Origin: Albifimbria verrucaria
Taxonomy: Eukaryota > Ascomycota > Sordariomycetes > Hypocreales > Stachybotryaceae
Reading direction: 5' to 3'
Assembly: GCA_020081605.1 (NCBI GenBank)
Contig: JAHREC010000062.1
Coordinates: 4,707,758-4,771,757 of the forward strand
Length of the DNA: 64,000 bases
Below are positions 1 through 12,338 of the stretch, in pieces (positions within the stretch are counted from its first letter, which is position 1; the number at the start of each line of letters is the position of its first letter). The notes beneath the pieces are model-generated. The model saw only the letters and a program-made list of their open reading frames with translations. It was not told the DNA's origin and searched no databases. The translations under genes were made by a program, and so were the position numbers.

Positions 1-2
1 CC

Positions 3-819
3 ACGTACACCCACTGGGGATTCTGGCACCGTGAACCTTCTTACCCGAATCAGATGTGGCTTGACGGTATTTTTATGGCTGACAGCTTCTATGCCAAGTA
101 TGTCTCTTTGTTTCAGCCAAGCAATCAAACTGCTTGGGATGATATAGTACTGCAGTTTGATAACATTGACGCACGAACCCGCCGCACCGACAATTTGCTG
201 GTCCATGGCTATGATGAGAGCAAGAAGGCCGTGTGGGCTGATCCTGTAACTGGCGCTGCCCCACTTGCTTGGGGCCGTGCCATAGGCTGGTATTTCATGG
301 CTCTCCTTGAAGTTATTCAGCTGCTTCCTAAGGAGCATCCGGGACGTGAAAGGCTCACTGGCTATTTTGTGAGCCTAGCGGAGGGTTTGAAAGGCGCCCA
401 GGACGAGAAGGGCGCCTGGTGGAATGTCATGGAGAAGCGTTATGAGGATGTCAAAGGAAACTACTTAGAATCCAGCGCCAGCGTCATGTTCACTTTTGGA
501 TGGCTACGTGGGCTCAACCGTGGTATCCTCAAGGAGGCAGACTATCTCAGCGTTACGAAGAAGGCTTACAATGCCATGGTTGACTTATTTGTGACTTACA
601 ACAATAACGGCACAATCAATTGGGAAGACACCGTCATGGTAGGAAGCCTTGGTAGCAATGCTACGTTCGAGGTACGAGTTCCATGAAAACACACTGGACT
701 TTATTTGACTAACTGGTTTACAGTATTACTCCAGCATTGGCCTTAGACAGAATGACCTCCGTGGTGCTGGTGTTTTTATGATCGCATCAATGGAGTGGGA
801 AAAGCGTTCAAAATGCTAA
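3..819 (+). CDS. GH105 unsaturated rhamnogalacturonyl hydrolase, 5'-truncated by window edge
   Basis: C-terminal part of a glycoside hydrolase family 105 enzyme (YteR-like), which removes the terminal unsaturated uronic acid from rhamnogalacturonan fragments made by pectin lyases. The frame is already open at base 3 (THWGFWHREPSYPNQMW), so the N-terminus lies outside the window. Seen: the family stretch PNQMWLDGIFMADSFYAKY, then RAIGWY, and the end motif YYSSIGLRQNDLRGAG. One intron at 672..723 (GTACGA..CAG) joins FE to YYSS; without it the frame would stop at 684. The frame is intact, with no base-loss break, unlike many genes further on. Whether it is secreted or cytosolic cannot be told, because the N-terminus is missing. 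The family call is secure; the substrate is inferred from the family. Confidence 0.9.
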
Positions 820-1711
820 TGGTTCGTGTCACAAGACATAAAGAACTATAGGCTGGCAACAGCGTAAAGGCGAAACCAAAGGGAGCATGAGTTACTCGAA
901 TGAAATAATAACATGCATATTGGGATAAAATACATTAAGGGCAATATAGTAGGCTCTGTGGTTGAGTCAAATAATTGGATAGCGTTTTTTGACGTGAAGG
1001 TCTTTCATTCTTGGAATCGTTACCTACTCTCACCAGAATAGGATAGTTAGTTCAGGCACAGCAAAGAATAACTTACCATAGATTCCTTATGACTAGAAGT
1101 GGATATACATGTAATCAGTAGCTCTGGCTGGTACTCTCCAATGTGCGAGCAGCGTATTAATGGATTTAATATGTGCGTTCCGCAGGATGTTTGTCAATAC
1201 ATCCCAACTCATAACTCATTATGCCGGTTACTTTTAGACATAATTCTAACTCAGAAAACAGCTTACGGGAGGACTGAAGACTTGTTAAATATGCGTAACG
1301 ATGAATTGAATAGGCCGAATTAATGAATAATCATCATTATGCTATGCTCTGAAAAGAGAAACAAATTATATATGTATAGATATATGTATTTATCGAAGAT
1401 AGTTGAATTCCCTTCTTATTTTGTAGGTGAGGTTTGATTGAGGTTCGACAATGCAGACGCACAATTAAGTAATATTTAGGCAATCCCTCAACTACGACTT
1501 ACTCCGCCCTCAATCCTCTTTGCTCGGCAAATATTGCACCGAACTCACAAAGACAAGCTTCCTTAACAAGAGGTGCGGAGGTTGCTGCCATTTCCACTTT
1601 GCCATGCATGAGTATTTTATCTTAGTTAAGACACGCCAAGATCCCACCTTGCCTGATCACTATTTCGAGTGTAAACATCAGGTTATCCAGAATTTCAAGT
1701 GGTCCATCAAA
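820..1711. other. Intergenic, GH105 to CE16
   Basis: AT-rich spacer holding the GH105 3' flank and the CE16 promoter side. The open stretch at 1099..1323 has no recognisable motif and AT-rich composition; I do not support it as a gene. Confidence 0.6.
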
Positions 1712-3033
1712 ATGCAGTTTTACTGGCTTGGGCTTTTACAAGCAAGCTCTTTATTTTCACTAGTAGATTGTGCAAAGCCATGGAAGCAAACTATTAAGCA
1801 CGTAGTATTATTCGGTGATTCTTTCACTGACCAGTCTCGTGCTCATTCCATCAGCAATGGAACATATCCAGGAAAATATTACAAGACCATCTACCCGCCA
1901 GATGATCCGGCTGCAGAAGGACGGGTTTCCTGGCCAAGGTTAGTCTTCACAAAACCGGGATGAGTCTCCTCTAATAATGGTGCAGATACTTTGGGGTATG
2001 GTAAGCCCAGCTCGGGCATTTGCTGCCATGCTGACTGTTAATCATGCAACAGATGTATACAAATCTGCCTTATGAGAACTACGCCGTGGGTGGCGCTGTT
2101 TGCAGTAACAAATTAACCCCTGGATTCAATGTCCCGGCTGTTTCTGACGGTCAGCTCGCATGGTTTGTCCAAGATCATGTTTTGGCCAACGCAACGAAGC
2201 ATCGCCCAGCAAAATTAGATATCCGCGGCTCAGAAACACTAGCAATAATTTGGATTGGCACTAATGATTTAGGTTTGCATTCTTTACTCGCTCCTAACGC
2301 GACAGAAGGTCGAACATATTGGCCAAATGTGCCTCCATTCACACCGGCAATTCCACCAATTGCTCCAGGAAAGGACAATGCAACAACGATGCTCGATCTT
2401 GCAAACTGCCAACTTCAATCGCTAGGGCAACTTTATGATTACGGTGTTCGAAACTTTCTCGTTCTATCAACGATCCCTCTCCATCTGGCGCGGCTTTACT
2501 CTGCAAGAGACGATCCCACTATATACTGGCCTGAGCGTCATGATGGTGCTTCATGGCATCGCCAGGTGAGCCCAGTTATATAATCCATCTTCCACTTCCT
2601 AACGATGCACAGATGTTTCAAAATGCCAATTCTTTAAATTCGCTACTGAAATATGGCATAAAGGATGCTCAGAGAGATATGTCTCGGAAGGAGGCAGAAT
2701 CGAGTTTTTGATACCTATAAATTCTTTGAGGAGCTTTACCTTAATCCACAGCGGTATTTCAACGGAAGTGCACCAGTTAATGTAACTGGGCATTGCCACC
2801 AATGCCCTAATGCTACGGACTGGCGATACTGTGGAGTGTACGTGGAGTTGATTTCCCATCACAAATTTTATGCCAAAGGAAAAGCTGACAATGATAGTGG
2901 TGACTGTGCATGGGAAGAGAGAGACAGTTACATGTGGTGGGATGAGCTGCATCCAAGTGAACAAACCGGACGTCTCTTGGCCCGGGAACTAGTTAGAAAA
3001 CTGCAAGGTGACTCCTTATTAAGCCAATATTAG
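1712..3033 (+). CDS. CE16 acetylesterase (SGNH/GDSL hydrolase), secreted
   Basis: Carbohydrate esterase family 16-type SGNH hydrolase, expected to remove acetyl groups from hemicellulose oligosaccharides outside the cell. Exons 1712..1938, 1986..1995 (tiny), 2053..2565 and 2613..3033. The start at 1712 gives a signal peptide (MQFYWLGLLQASSLFSLVDC). Block I is VVLFGDSFTDQS with the nucleophile Ser, block III is WIGTNDLG, and block V is WWDELHPSEQTGR with the catalytic Asp and His. In exon 4 the frame shifts between about 2680 and 2705. The protein reads through all three frames in turn (..AQRDMS, then EGGRI, then VFDTYKFFEELY), which two single-base losses would explain. An alternative is a pseudogene. 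Length of about 400 residues is normal for the family. The tiny second exon (10 nt) is inferred from frame continuity. Confidence 0.8.
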
Positions 3034-3777
3034 GGGACCGAGGATGCATAATGCATATATTTGATGAAGTGGCGATGGCAAACTAAGACCTCTGGTCTAT
3101 TGGATTCGGCACAATACTTTGTAGGTGACGAACTCTATCAACCTTACAAACTACGTGGAACGACTCACCGGTCACTACGTTTCAAATAAACAGAGGAAAT
3201 ATTATTATGAATTTCAGCCGTACTGTATCAGTAGCTATTGATGATTGGTTGTAACATGACCTCATGAACTATGTCACCGGCCTGCCGAATTCAATGTTCT
3301 GTCATCGTGGTTCTCGGTGGATATGGGACTAAGATCAGACACGCCCCAGATTTATTTCTGTTCGTTATCTATCGAAAACTACTCCGAACCACGATTCGGA
3401 TAATCGTAGACCACCTGATGGCCTCTGCTTCGCTATCCACAAATCAAATGAGAATGTTAATAATAACAGAGTGCCCTTTCAGAAGCAAGGTCGAAACTTT
3501 CCTACCCCTTTTCGTTGGTTTCTATACATCCCTAAGACGGCATATTCACTTCTAATTAGAGGCTTAAAGTTTAGAAACAGATATGGATTACGTGGGTTGT
3601 GTTGTCAGTGTCAGCTTTGCTGTCTTTTTATCATCTTTTTATCATGCCAATTACCCAAGGTAGATTAAAGTCAGATCATAATGTCTTCTTATTAAGAAAT
3701 CCAATAATAATATTTCTATTTCTTCAAGTCGGCAATTCTCGTTGAATCACTTCACTATCTATTCCTTGCGGCAACGA
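3034..3777. other. Intergenic between convergent CE16 and peroxidase genes
   Basis: 3' flanks of two convergent genes. Open stretches at 3271..3555 and 3471..3668 overlap each other, lack family motifs and are not supported as genes. Confidence 0.6.
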
Positions 3778-5072
3778 TTACTTTGACACCCGTGAGAGAA
3801 CGTCGGCGCTCGAGCGAGAACAGTACGTGCCCCGTACTCGTCGCGATATTTCAGTTGGAGCCGATGTTCGGGTAAAGATTTTTAATGGAGGGAGGGGTCC
3901 ATTAGGGAATACTTCAGAGAAAGCGATTTTGCGAGGCAAAACACTTGTGCACTCGGTCAAGTTGTTGATGTTGTAAACTCCAAGAAGGCCCACGCGGATG
4001 TAGGCTTTGGCATAAGCCTATATGCTATTAGTTGGGACCTCTTGTCGCGCTGTTTCAAACGAAACTTACAAATTGCCATCCAAATGCTCCACCATTGCGA
4101 TTAGCGAACTGTCGCCAGAGTCTTCCATGCTCAGAGTCATGGTTTGCAATGGCTACGTCGCTTGTGAATCGAAAGATATTCTTTGGTGCTCCGTCCCAAA
4201 TTGTTTCATTATAGAAGGTCGTGTCCCAGATGCCTGGCGTACTATCCAAAGCCGCTCCAGATTTAGACGGGTCTTCAAAACGTTGCTTGGCCACACTATG
4301 GGCACCGAGAAGGCTCACAAGATCCTCTCCCAACAGAGTCTTATCTGCAAACAACGCAAAAAGCTCTTCAGGGCTTTGATGAGTAAAAGGCATAAGATTC
4401 TCAGGAGAGGGAGCGCTGTTATCACGGCGGCCGACAAAGAGTCTTATGCGTGGGCCTAACGCGCATGTCACAGTAGCAACATGGGCTCCAACCTGAATTA
4501 AGTCGGCCATGCTGATACCGTGAGACTTCCACTTCTTGTACCACAGCCTCATTTGGGCACATAATGGTTCTAGGCCTCCGTTATCAGCTGGTCGGGCCTC
4601 ACACTCTCCCGCAAGAACAATTGAGCCGTCGGCACCACCGCCTTTGTTGCCCCTGGCGCGATTCCATGTACCAGAGTCATGGAAACCAAGACGTACAGCA
4701 GCCCGAGCTAGATCAGTGCAATGAAGATCAGGCTGGACAAATACACTGTGCATCTCGTCTGCAATATGCTTCCAGACGCAGCAAGTGTCCGCTTTGCAAG
4801 CCTTAGAACCGAGCTTAGGCGGGGGCTTGGTTCGTAAAAAGTCGTTTCATCAGTTGTGAACTCTTGGAAACCCGTAAGAAGTCGCTTTATAACAGCACCA
4901 GTGGGTGTAAGCTCCTCATCCTTAAGAGTCAATAAATCGCCTATCACCTCCTGGCTAGGGTCTCTGCTCTTGATGTGGTTCTGCAGGCTTTTTAGTTGGT
5001 CGCCCATTCCTGGGTGAGCTGCCACCGCGCTGAGGCCAGCCAAGGTGGCGGCGAGGATAGGGAAGGCCTCAT
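3778..5072 (-). CDS. Secreted class II-type heme peroxidase (ligninase-like)
   Basis: Heme peroxidase of the ascomycete class II type (lignin/Mn peroxidase-like), using H2O2 to oxidise phenolics outside the cell. Exon parts are 4070..5072 and 3778..4017 with an intron at 4018..4069 (GTAAGT..TAG). Seen: Cys-rich entry KACKADTCCVW, distal site RLGFHDSGTW (Arg, His), proximal-His helix LLGAHSVAKQRF and C-terminal LLGVYNINNLTECT. Two base losses are inferred. One is immediately after the ATG at 5070..5072, where the signal peptide (AFPILAATLAGLSAVAAHPG) lies in the -1 frame. The other is in the five-base C run (G run on + at 4821..4825). With both allowed for, the protein is full length. The C-terminus after LTECTSVLP is unusually long and low-complexity. 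Convergent with the CE16 gene. Subclass (Mn, lignin or generic) cannot be set. Confidence 0.8.
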
Positions 5073-6712
5073 GGTAGTTCTGTCAAAGTAATAGGCGTAT
5101 TGAGGATGAGGCTGCCAAAGATATGAGATATGACTCTGAGATAGAAGAATCTGAGGGTCCCTAACAACAGCACTTTGGACGGTTGGAGGCTGACACTTAT
5201 ATACCCAAGCAGTGTATTTTACAAAGGACTACTTGTATCTTACAACAAAAGTCGGTGTCGATAATCAATCAGCTGATAGGCTACGTAGCCCATGTCTGGG
5301 GACTCGAGCCATGCTCTGATGATACCTTGATTGAGACTGCGCAATACAGGCCATGAGTTTCTGGTGCTTCTGGCCTAATGAGGCAGAGAATGGAACTTTT
5401 ATTACAACAAGGGCATGGTAGTTCATGCAGGTGAGGCTGCAAATTGGAGGAGGACCCTAGTTCCATTGGACCCCTGACTTGGCAGCCTCCTGAAATTGCT
5501 TGATTCTACAGAGGGTGGGAACGAATAACAATATGAGCTACCCGAACATGTGAATCCCAGAGATGAACCCCAGACCGTTTTCTTCCATGGATTCTTCAGC
5601 CTTCTTACATGGTTGGGAATTGTATCAGAGAAGACGCTCAGCATTTCATTGCCTATTTAGTGAAGATGCAGTTCGGTGTGGTTCGGTGTGACCAAACTAG
5701 GGTACCATAATCTTACTATTCTCAAGCAATCCTTGTAGTTAGATCTGAATCTCGGCCCGGCATCCGAACGTCAAGTCTGCTGAGCTTATGGAGATGATTG
5801 AGTTAGTTGTTATGGTATGTATGCCAGATCTTCCAAACTTCTGCATTTTAAGTGCTAGCGTTACTAAATGCAAACAAATATGTATGCTTAGTAAATCTAC
5901 ATGTTTCTCATCGCGTGATAACCTACAGGCTCATATTCAGCACATCCGATTATCCGTAGCATCGAGCAGATAAATCGATAGTTTGTTTGTGCCTCAAGGC
6001 TGCAGAGCTGACAAGGAGCGGACAGGGTCTGTTAGGCGACAGGTTCCGGAGGCGCAACCATGCATCCTCATCGCTTGGATTATCCCTACCAGCTACAGCT
6101 AATCAGCTCTCCGACCCGGGGCTCTGTTGCATGGCAGGGAGATAGGGCAACGAACCAACAGGACGTGATTTTTTACAAAGTCGTATGATTGGCGTAATGG
6201 TCAGGAAACCCCTGCTGCTGCAAAGTAACAGGGTCTCGTGGCATATTCCGTGAGCCTTACGATTGGTTCTTGTTTCATTCCATCAGACATGTTAGCTTCC
6301 TGTGGTTCCATAATAAAAGGAGCAAGTTTAATGCTATCACTGAAAATGTTTATGAATTCAAATCCACGAATCATCGGTCCAGATACAAAGCTTGAACGAT
6401 CAGGACCCCTAACGACATGCCACGATAACCCAAAAGTAATTTTACGCGAACGATAAGGGACTCGATGAAGATACCGACATCCCTTGAGAGAATATAACGA
6501 GTAATATGAAGGTATTGTGCCAAAAGCCAATGTCGAGGTGGCACCTCCTAGAAGCAAGCACTGTCAGTGCAGCTATTTTGAATTATGCCAATTCTGTACT
6601 AAATGGGCCTATCGGTCATATAAGATCGGGATTCTCGCGCATTCTAATCATGGCATGACCGTCATACTCACACGTCAAACACCATAATGAAAATTCCCTT
6701 AACATTTGAGAA
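5073..6712. other. Intergenic, peroxidase promoter to HET 3' end
   Basis: About 1.6 kb without a supported gene. Open stretches at 5423..5644, 5788..5973 and 6201..6557 have no family signature. 5073..5300 is the peroxidase promoter side. Confidence 0.55.
5196..5203 (-). promoter_or_regulatory. TATA-like box of the peroxidase gene
   Basis: TATATAAG read on the minus strand, about 125 bp upstream of the peroxidase ATG. Position fits a fungal TATA element; no experimental support. Confidence 0.4.
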
Positions 6713-8702
6713 TCACGCGATGGTAACATCGGCAACTACACCCTCTTTCCACCATACTGGATAACCTTTGGTCAAAGGCCGATCAAATCGAGATTTAACT
6801 GTTCTTGGGTTCCAGACCATGTTATTTTCCGTTGAGTCTCCTTCAAAAACAAGAATCCCATGCCTTTCAAATACGTTACCTTCCCTAGAGTGTACTTTTC
6901 TGAGCGCAAGTGAGTAAATAGCCTTTTCTGATTCCATCATCCGCAGGCAGTACAATGGCTCAGTATCCTTCGTATAGCCAGGGAAGGGTTCCAATCATTG
7001 GCGTCAGCTCGAAGGCAGGGTGTTGACCCAACAACTATATCGGCCTCCCCAACCGTTGTTTGAACAAGAACACCGCGAAGAGTAATTTGACTTTCTGAAC
7101 TCGAAGTCTCCCAGCAAACTCCCTTCGGAATATGAGGCCATCGAACAACCTCAAGGCTCCGCTCCAAAGCAGACTGCTCAATATCGTCATTATATGTCAC
7201 CTCTCTTTCCACAGAGGCCCAGGACCACGTCGGAGCGCGCCACTCTTCTGGCCTCAGGGGCTTTTCGGACCAAACATCGGACGGACCGACAGCCCACAAA
7301 AGGTCTTGGGTGAACGAATCCTCCCACACACCTCCTAAATATCGACAAGTTCGCACGCGGTTCATAAACTGTGCAACTCCGTGTATAGCTATCAGCTTGT
7401 CCGATGGCATGGTCATCTTCAATCGGGAATATACCGAGACCACCTGATGCCAGATGACCTGTGGAGAGACCCCAGCCATGTCGGGAGAGAGTTTAAGGCT
7501 GCGAGGAAATTCAAGTGATTTCTCCACAAAGCCTCCTGCATCTGGTGTGCATTGGCAATTGGTAGAGGTCCGACATTCCCAAACAAGTTCTTGGCTGGTG
7601 AAGTAAAGGGTTCTTGGAGCCAAGAGGCGTTCTTGCATAACCCAAGCTCTGTTCATCAGAGGGAAATCGAAGAAAAGATGATTCATGTCTGATCGAGCAA
7701 AGATTGTGTAGGGCTGGTCGGAATTTGCATCTATACCCGATTGTTCTATTCGTGGAAATTGGTAAAAAGCCCTCCACGGCCACTGCTGGATGAAGCGGCC
7801 GCAAGAGTAATGAGCGAGTTTTCATAAACCTGGCACATTGTGGCAGCTTCCTGGCGCCAGTCCTCTTCGTCGTCTTGAATGATGCACATGGAATCAATCC
7901 ATAGATAGCCACAGCCGAGTGCTCGGGTGAATGTCACAGCATCACGAAATGTCTTTGGCAAGTCATCAAACCAAACCCCTCTGCTGTAGGATACATAGTT
8001 GCTTCTGGTTAGTTTGGTGGTAATGGTTTCGGGCGGTCCCCAGCAATGGCTTAATGCGATGTACGTGTCGCTTGATAGCTCCTGGAGTGCACAATGCGTA
8101 CAATGGCATCTCCTTCCTTTCCCACATCCAAAAGGCGTGTTGGAACAAATTCGTCTTCGCGATTGTTACAGGTCTCATGACCATTGAGGCATTCACCTAA
8201 AGCTGAAGCAGCAAAGGCATATGATTCCTCCGAGTCGGTGTTGATTGGCAGATGCTTATACACAGGAACCATATTCCACGGACATTGAGCTTCTAGACCA
8301 TGTCAGCAACTGCGCAACCGTTTTCTGTTATGCCCTGGTGCATGTAGTAACATGTTATATACAGTGTTCTGTACTTGCATGGGGATCATAAAAATGTCAT
8401 ACCTGCAAGAGTATAAAAGCTGATATCAAAGTGTTCATTATTTTCCTGCACTCTCAGATACAAACCCCATTGAGTCGAGGTCTCGGGCTGCGCCATATCG
8501 TTCTCGCTCCAAGACTTGATACCCAGATAATATAGTTACTCTCCAAGCTAGGTTGGACCTGGACCAAGTCTTGAATGGCTCGACGCGCAATCTGGCACGT
8601 TGTACATCCATTATCGGCTGATTGGTAAAGACTTCGGATTTTGTGTTGGAGTTGAAGGTTGGAGTCTCCAGAGAAATTATGACAGAACTTGCATCTGGCC
8701 AT
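6713..8702 (-). CDS. HET-domain heterokaryon incompatibility protein
   Basis: Heterokaryon-incompatibility (HET, PF06985) protein, a fungal nonself-recognition and cell-death factor. Exon 1 is 8403..8702, the intron 8293..8402, and exon 2 is 6713..8292. The N-terminal region (CKFCHNF..., CTTCQIARRAI) is the usual cysteine-pair leader of HET proteins. HET blocks in order: IALSHCWG, GVWFDDLPKTFRDAV, YLWIDSMCIIQDDEEDW, ASSSSGRGGLF, PLMNRAWVMQERLLAPRTLYF and LVWEC. The C-terminal part (APTWSWASVE, then LEPFPGYTKDTEPLYCLRM) is also typical. Four frame breaks lie near 8512, 8063, 7764..7768 (A run on +) and 6993. Each is restored by one missing base, and no in-frame nonsense codon is needed. Either a pseudogene or, more likely given the window-wide pattern, assembly error. 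About 660 residues, normal for the class. Confidence 0.85.
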
Positions 8703-10288
8703 TCTAACGCTAGTCCAATGTCCAAAGCTCGAGTTAGCTAGTTGAGTTGTATATCTGCTTTAAGCAGGTTATAAAGTCGGATGACAGTTCAGTGAGTGCA
8801 CTTTGTGCTGTTACAGAATGGAATTGTCGTCAGCTAATTGTTTCATAAAGGAGACTACGACATTAGAAAGAGGAGACGGAGCAACGTTCGGCAATAGATC
8901 ACTTTAAAGCGCAAAGGTGCCGAAGTAGCATGCATGACTACATTCCAAGACTGGTAAGTGGCGTTTTCAGCTACAATGGACAACGGTGGCTTACCTGTTT
9001 CGGTGATCTGCTAGAATCTTGTCATTGTCTGTCCATACGCTGTCTGTGTCACTCCTGAGCTTTCTCATAGCTCCCATGTTATGACCTAATAGTTGTATAA
9101 ACGCCATTGAACAGGCCTGATAAAGATGCAATTGTTTTAATGCCAACACGAATGCTGCAGCCATCATGAGTCTTGAGAAGCTGCAGAAGCAGTGTTCTGT
9201 TGGTCGCAGTAGTGTTATGGAGCAAGCCAATGTCAAGTTGCATCTTGAATGCAAAGCCAAAATAGACTAGCGATGCCGCCTACTCATTTGGGACATTCAG
9301 CTGCCATGGTTGCGTGGTTTCTGCGATCATTTCTCACATATTATACCGCCCAAGGTGATGATTGTCGAGTATCATTCGATTCATTCAATCTTGCTTAGGA
9401 TGAGTTGACGTCAGGCTGCAGCAGCCGTGGCTTTTCGTGGATAGTAAGTAAGAAAATAATCAGAGCGCCAGATGATTGTGAAGAAAGGCGTCGTTATTAC
9501 CCAAGAGGTGGTACAGGAGACAGAATTTCGGCCACATAAGGAGAACTGGAGATACTGTGATGGTGAACTTTGGCGCCTTGTGGTACGTCTAAAGGCACGC
9601 CGAGTTTCATGTATCTCCGTCTTCACAGTGCGCCGTATCTTAGGACTAAAATGCAGTCTGCACTTTAGACCACGAGCCAACAGAAATGACAGTATTAAAG
9701 GAACATGATGAAAGCAAGAGATGCAAATTTATGCACGTAACTTTACAGAAATATGACAGGAAGTAAGGATTCAGATACACCCTAAATGATGGAAAGCTGA
9801 ATGTTCTTGTCTGTTGAGCCAAGAATGCCTCATTCCCTCAAACGTTCAGCGAGTGGCCGCCGTTACATCAAACCCGGGTGCCAAACATTGCGAAGAGGAC
9901 CTTTAAAGAACTTGATATGTGTTCCACACATAGATATTAATCTACTTATCGGCTTTCCAACCAGCCTATACGATACAATTAATCTACAACAGTCCCCAAG
10001 GCGCATGGGTTTGGGTTGGGTGAACCAATGATAGAAACTTGCCAACATGCTCAAAGGAACGACAGAGACAGACATTACTCCTTTCCATATTACTACTCAA
10101 TAAGATTTGCCATCTAGAGGCTTATGACTTTTTATCACTACATACAAGATAATGGACCCGGTCCTTCTAGAGTTGGTCATTCTATCGCACATAATTGAGC
10201 ACCCCACGCTTCTGATAATCCTATCTGCGCTGTCACCAACCAGGTGAGAAGTTCTTCTGGCTCTCTTTTGTAATATCTATAGTTCTAC
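8703..10288. other. Intergenic, HET promoter to GPI-protein 3' end
   Basis: About 1.6 kb. Three open stretches (8991..9260 minus, 9411..9680 minus, 9472..9708 plus) overlap on opposite strands or lack motifs. None is supported as a gene. Confidence 0.55.
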
Positions 10289-10850
10289 TTAGAGGACGGC
10301 GACAACGCCCAGAATGACGGACAGAACGACCACTGAACCCAAGGCACGTGGGTGACGGGTAGCCGCACCGATCTGAATGGGCGATGTAGGGTAGTTGAAT
10401 GGCTCCTGTGTCGCGGTGGTTGTGTGCTTGGCAGAATCGGTAAAAGGACTGTTCGTGGCCCATCGCATGTGACGCTTGGGACAATAAGGACGAAGCTTTT
10501 CATGCCACAGTCTGTCTGCTGAGCAGCTTTAGACTCAACCGTGTCTAGCCATTCGCTGACGACACCGGCATAGCTGCTATATTCAGATGACAAAGATGCT
10601 GGCGCAGTAACCGTGCAAGCATAGGGAGTGGTGGCGGAATTGTACCACTCCAAAAACTCGGTGTTGGATGGCTTCGGGGCTTCAGTTGCGACAACACTGA
10701 TTCCGCACACGCTGATGCTTCATCTCGTTTATCAATCTTCTGATGGGTAGTCGAAATATCATTGCCAGCATGAGGGCCAACTGTTAGTGCATTCGCACTG
10801 ACTTGTGTGGCCAGAGCCAGGGTAGTCAAGATGAGTGTTAAGACAGCCAT
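10289..10850 (-). CDS. Secreted Cys-containing, probably GPI-anchored protein
   Basis: Small surface protein of unknown function. It starts at 10850 with a signal peptide (MAVLTLILTTLALATQVSA), followed by a Kex2-like dibasic site (DKR, then DEASACAE). The mature part has spaced cysteines and Ser/Thr-rich helices (LEWYNSATTPYACTVTAP, LSSEYSSYAGVVSEWLD, QQTDCGM). The third-frame C-terminus is a hydrophobic tail (ALGSVVVLSVILGVVAVL) ending at 10289, typical of a GPI-attachment signal. Two single-base losses (C run near 10677; near 10466) are needed to join the three frames. Taken separately the frames give unconvincing ends, which supports the joined model. No intron is needed. Resembles small fungal wall proteins with four or more cysteines; no named family. 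Confidence 0.6.
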
Positions 10851-11678
10851 GCTGTAGTTAATTGAGAGTACCAAGTGTATGGTTGTTCTTTGCAACAGAA
10901 AGAGCACCAGCATTTATTTCGGACGCGGCACCGACGTTTTTATCCGCAGCTACTGAGTACTTGCCCAGTTTAATTACACAAGCAAGGTCGTCAAAGCTCT
11001 CTAACATATTTAATTGAACGTATCATGACATCGGCGAACAGCCTTTTCAGGTCCACTTTGCCCCATGTGAGACCCTGTCAGCAGCGGCAAGCCCTACATC
11101 TTACTTGCCAGATGCGGTTCAGAAGGAAGACATGGCGGGCATGCTTCATAGGGCTTATCCACAATTAAACAGTTCCCCAGTCCTGGTCTATTTAGGGTAA
11201 ATAATTGCCTAGGCACTGGATTCAGGGGCAGACAATGACTGTGGAGGCGGGCAATAGGGCCTGAGATAAGGATTCGAAGGGCCAAGAAGCAAAAGTGGTG
11301 CCTGCAGCATTAAGTACAAGAGACTCAAATGACAAACATCTCGTAAGCTTACCGTAGTGGTATAGATAAACTTAACATCAGAGAAAATCATCAAATATAG
11401 ATAGATTATTTGTTAATAATGTCCTTTTCCCATCCTCCGTGGAGCTCATTTTGGGGCATGATGAGGACGGATAATTGATAGACTGCGAGAGTGGGGGTTT
11501 ACGAGGCAACAACTGCTGACTCTGCGACAGAAGGTGGTTTACACATATTTACAAAGCGATCAGGTGGACACACACACACAAAACTAAAGACTTCAGTAGC
11601 TTACTGAACCATGGATACAACTCTTTGCATAATTATAGACATCTTTATATGCTCACATTGTTACGTACTGGAATTGTT

Positions 11679-11714
11679 AGCCGGGTATCACTTTACTTTC
11701 TGTGATACCCGGCT
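11679..11714. repeat. Perfect 12-bp inverted repeat (hairpin), 12-nt loop
   Basis: AGCCGGGTATCA at 11679..11690 is exactly the reverse complement of TGATACCCGGCT at 11703..11714. The stem is GC-rich in an AT-leaning spacer. It could be a transcription-end hairpin, a protein-binding palindrome or part of a small MITE. Confidence 0.8.
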
Positions 11715-12044
11715 CCAATAGCCGCAGACGAACCACCCTCCGGATCTTAACCTGAGACTGACATGCCAGGATAAACTCCCTTAGAAACACGCCAAAGAAG
11801 TGGAGTTCAATACATGCCTGCAAACTTCGTATAGAGAAACTAATTCCACGATGAACAGTTAGTGGTAGAAGTGTGAGGGTCGAAGTATCAGGGGTCTGAA
11901 CACCTGAGGTAGCAGGCAATGGGAGCAAAAAGAAACTGCTTCGTCAACCCCTCCCGATTTATTTATCTAGCATATCCCCGAGAACCACCTTAATTGTGTA
12001 GGAGACACTGACAACTGTTGATTGAATATATGGTGTTAGCTATC

Positions 12045-12070
12045 ACGACAGAAAGCAAGCTTTCTGTCGT
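12045..12070. repeat. Perfect 12-bp inverted repeat, 2-nt spacer
   Basis: ACGACAGAAAGC at 12045..12056 mirrors GCTTTCTGTCGT at 12059..12070 around AA. It lies about 355 bp from the hairpin at 11679. Function unknown. Confidence 0.8.
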
Positions 12071-12338
12071 CAAAGTGCCGCTCACTGTGTTGCCTTGGTT
12101 TCTGAAATGACACCATGCCAAGCATAAATACTAACCTCGAAATATAGCCCGAACAAGACTAAGTTGAAATACGAGTCGAACGGCTGTTCTTGTCATAGCA
12201 TAAAATTCCAAATAGTTGAGTCGGCAAACGGGGCAAACTGAATGCAGTTCCGTGGGTAGCCCCTGATTCAAGACTTTAACTCCCTCGTGGCACTAGCTGT
12301 TTCGCAGAGCTCAGCTGCTTTGTGGATTTGCTTGGCTG

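Noticed and set aside
3271..3668. Overlapping ORFs after the CE16 gene
   Set aside because: Same-strand overlap in different frames, without family motifs.
9411..9708. Opposite-strand ORFs 9411..9680 and 9472..9708
   Set aside because: They overlap each other and have no motif or start context.
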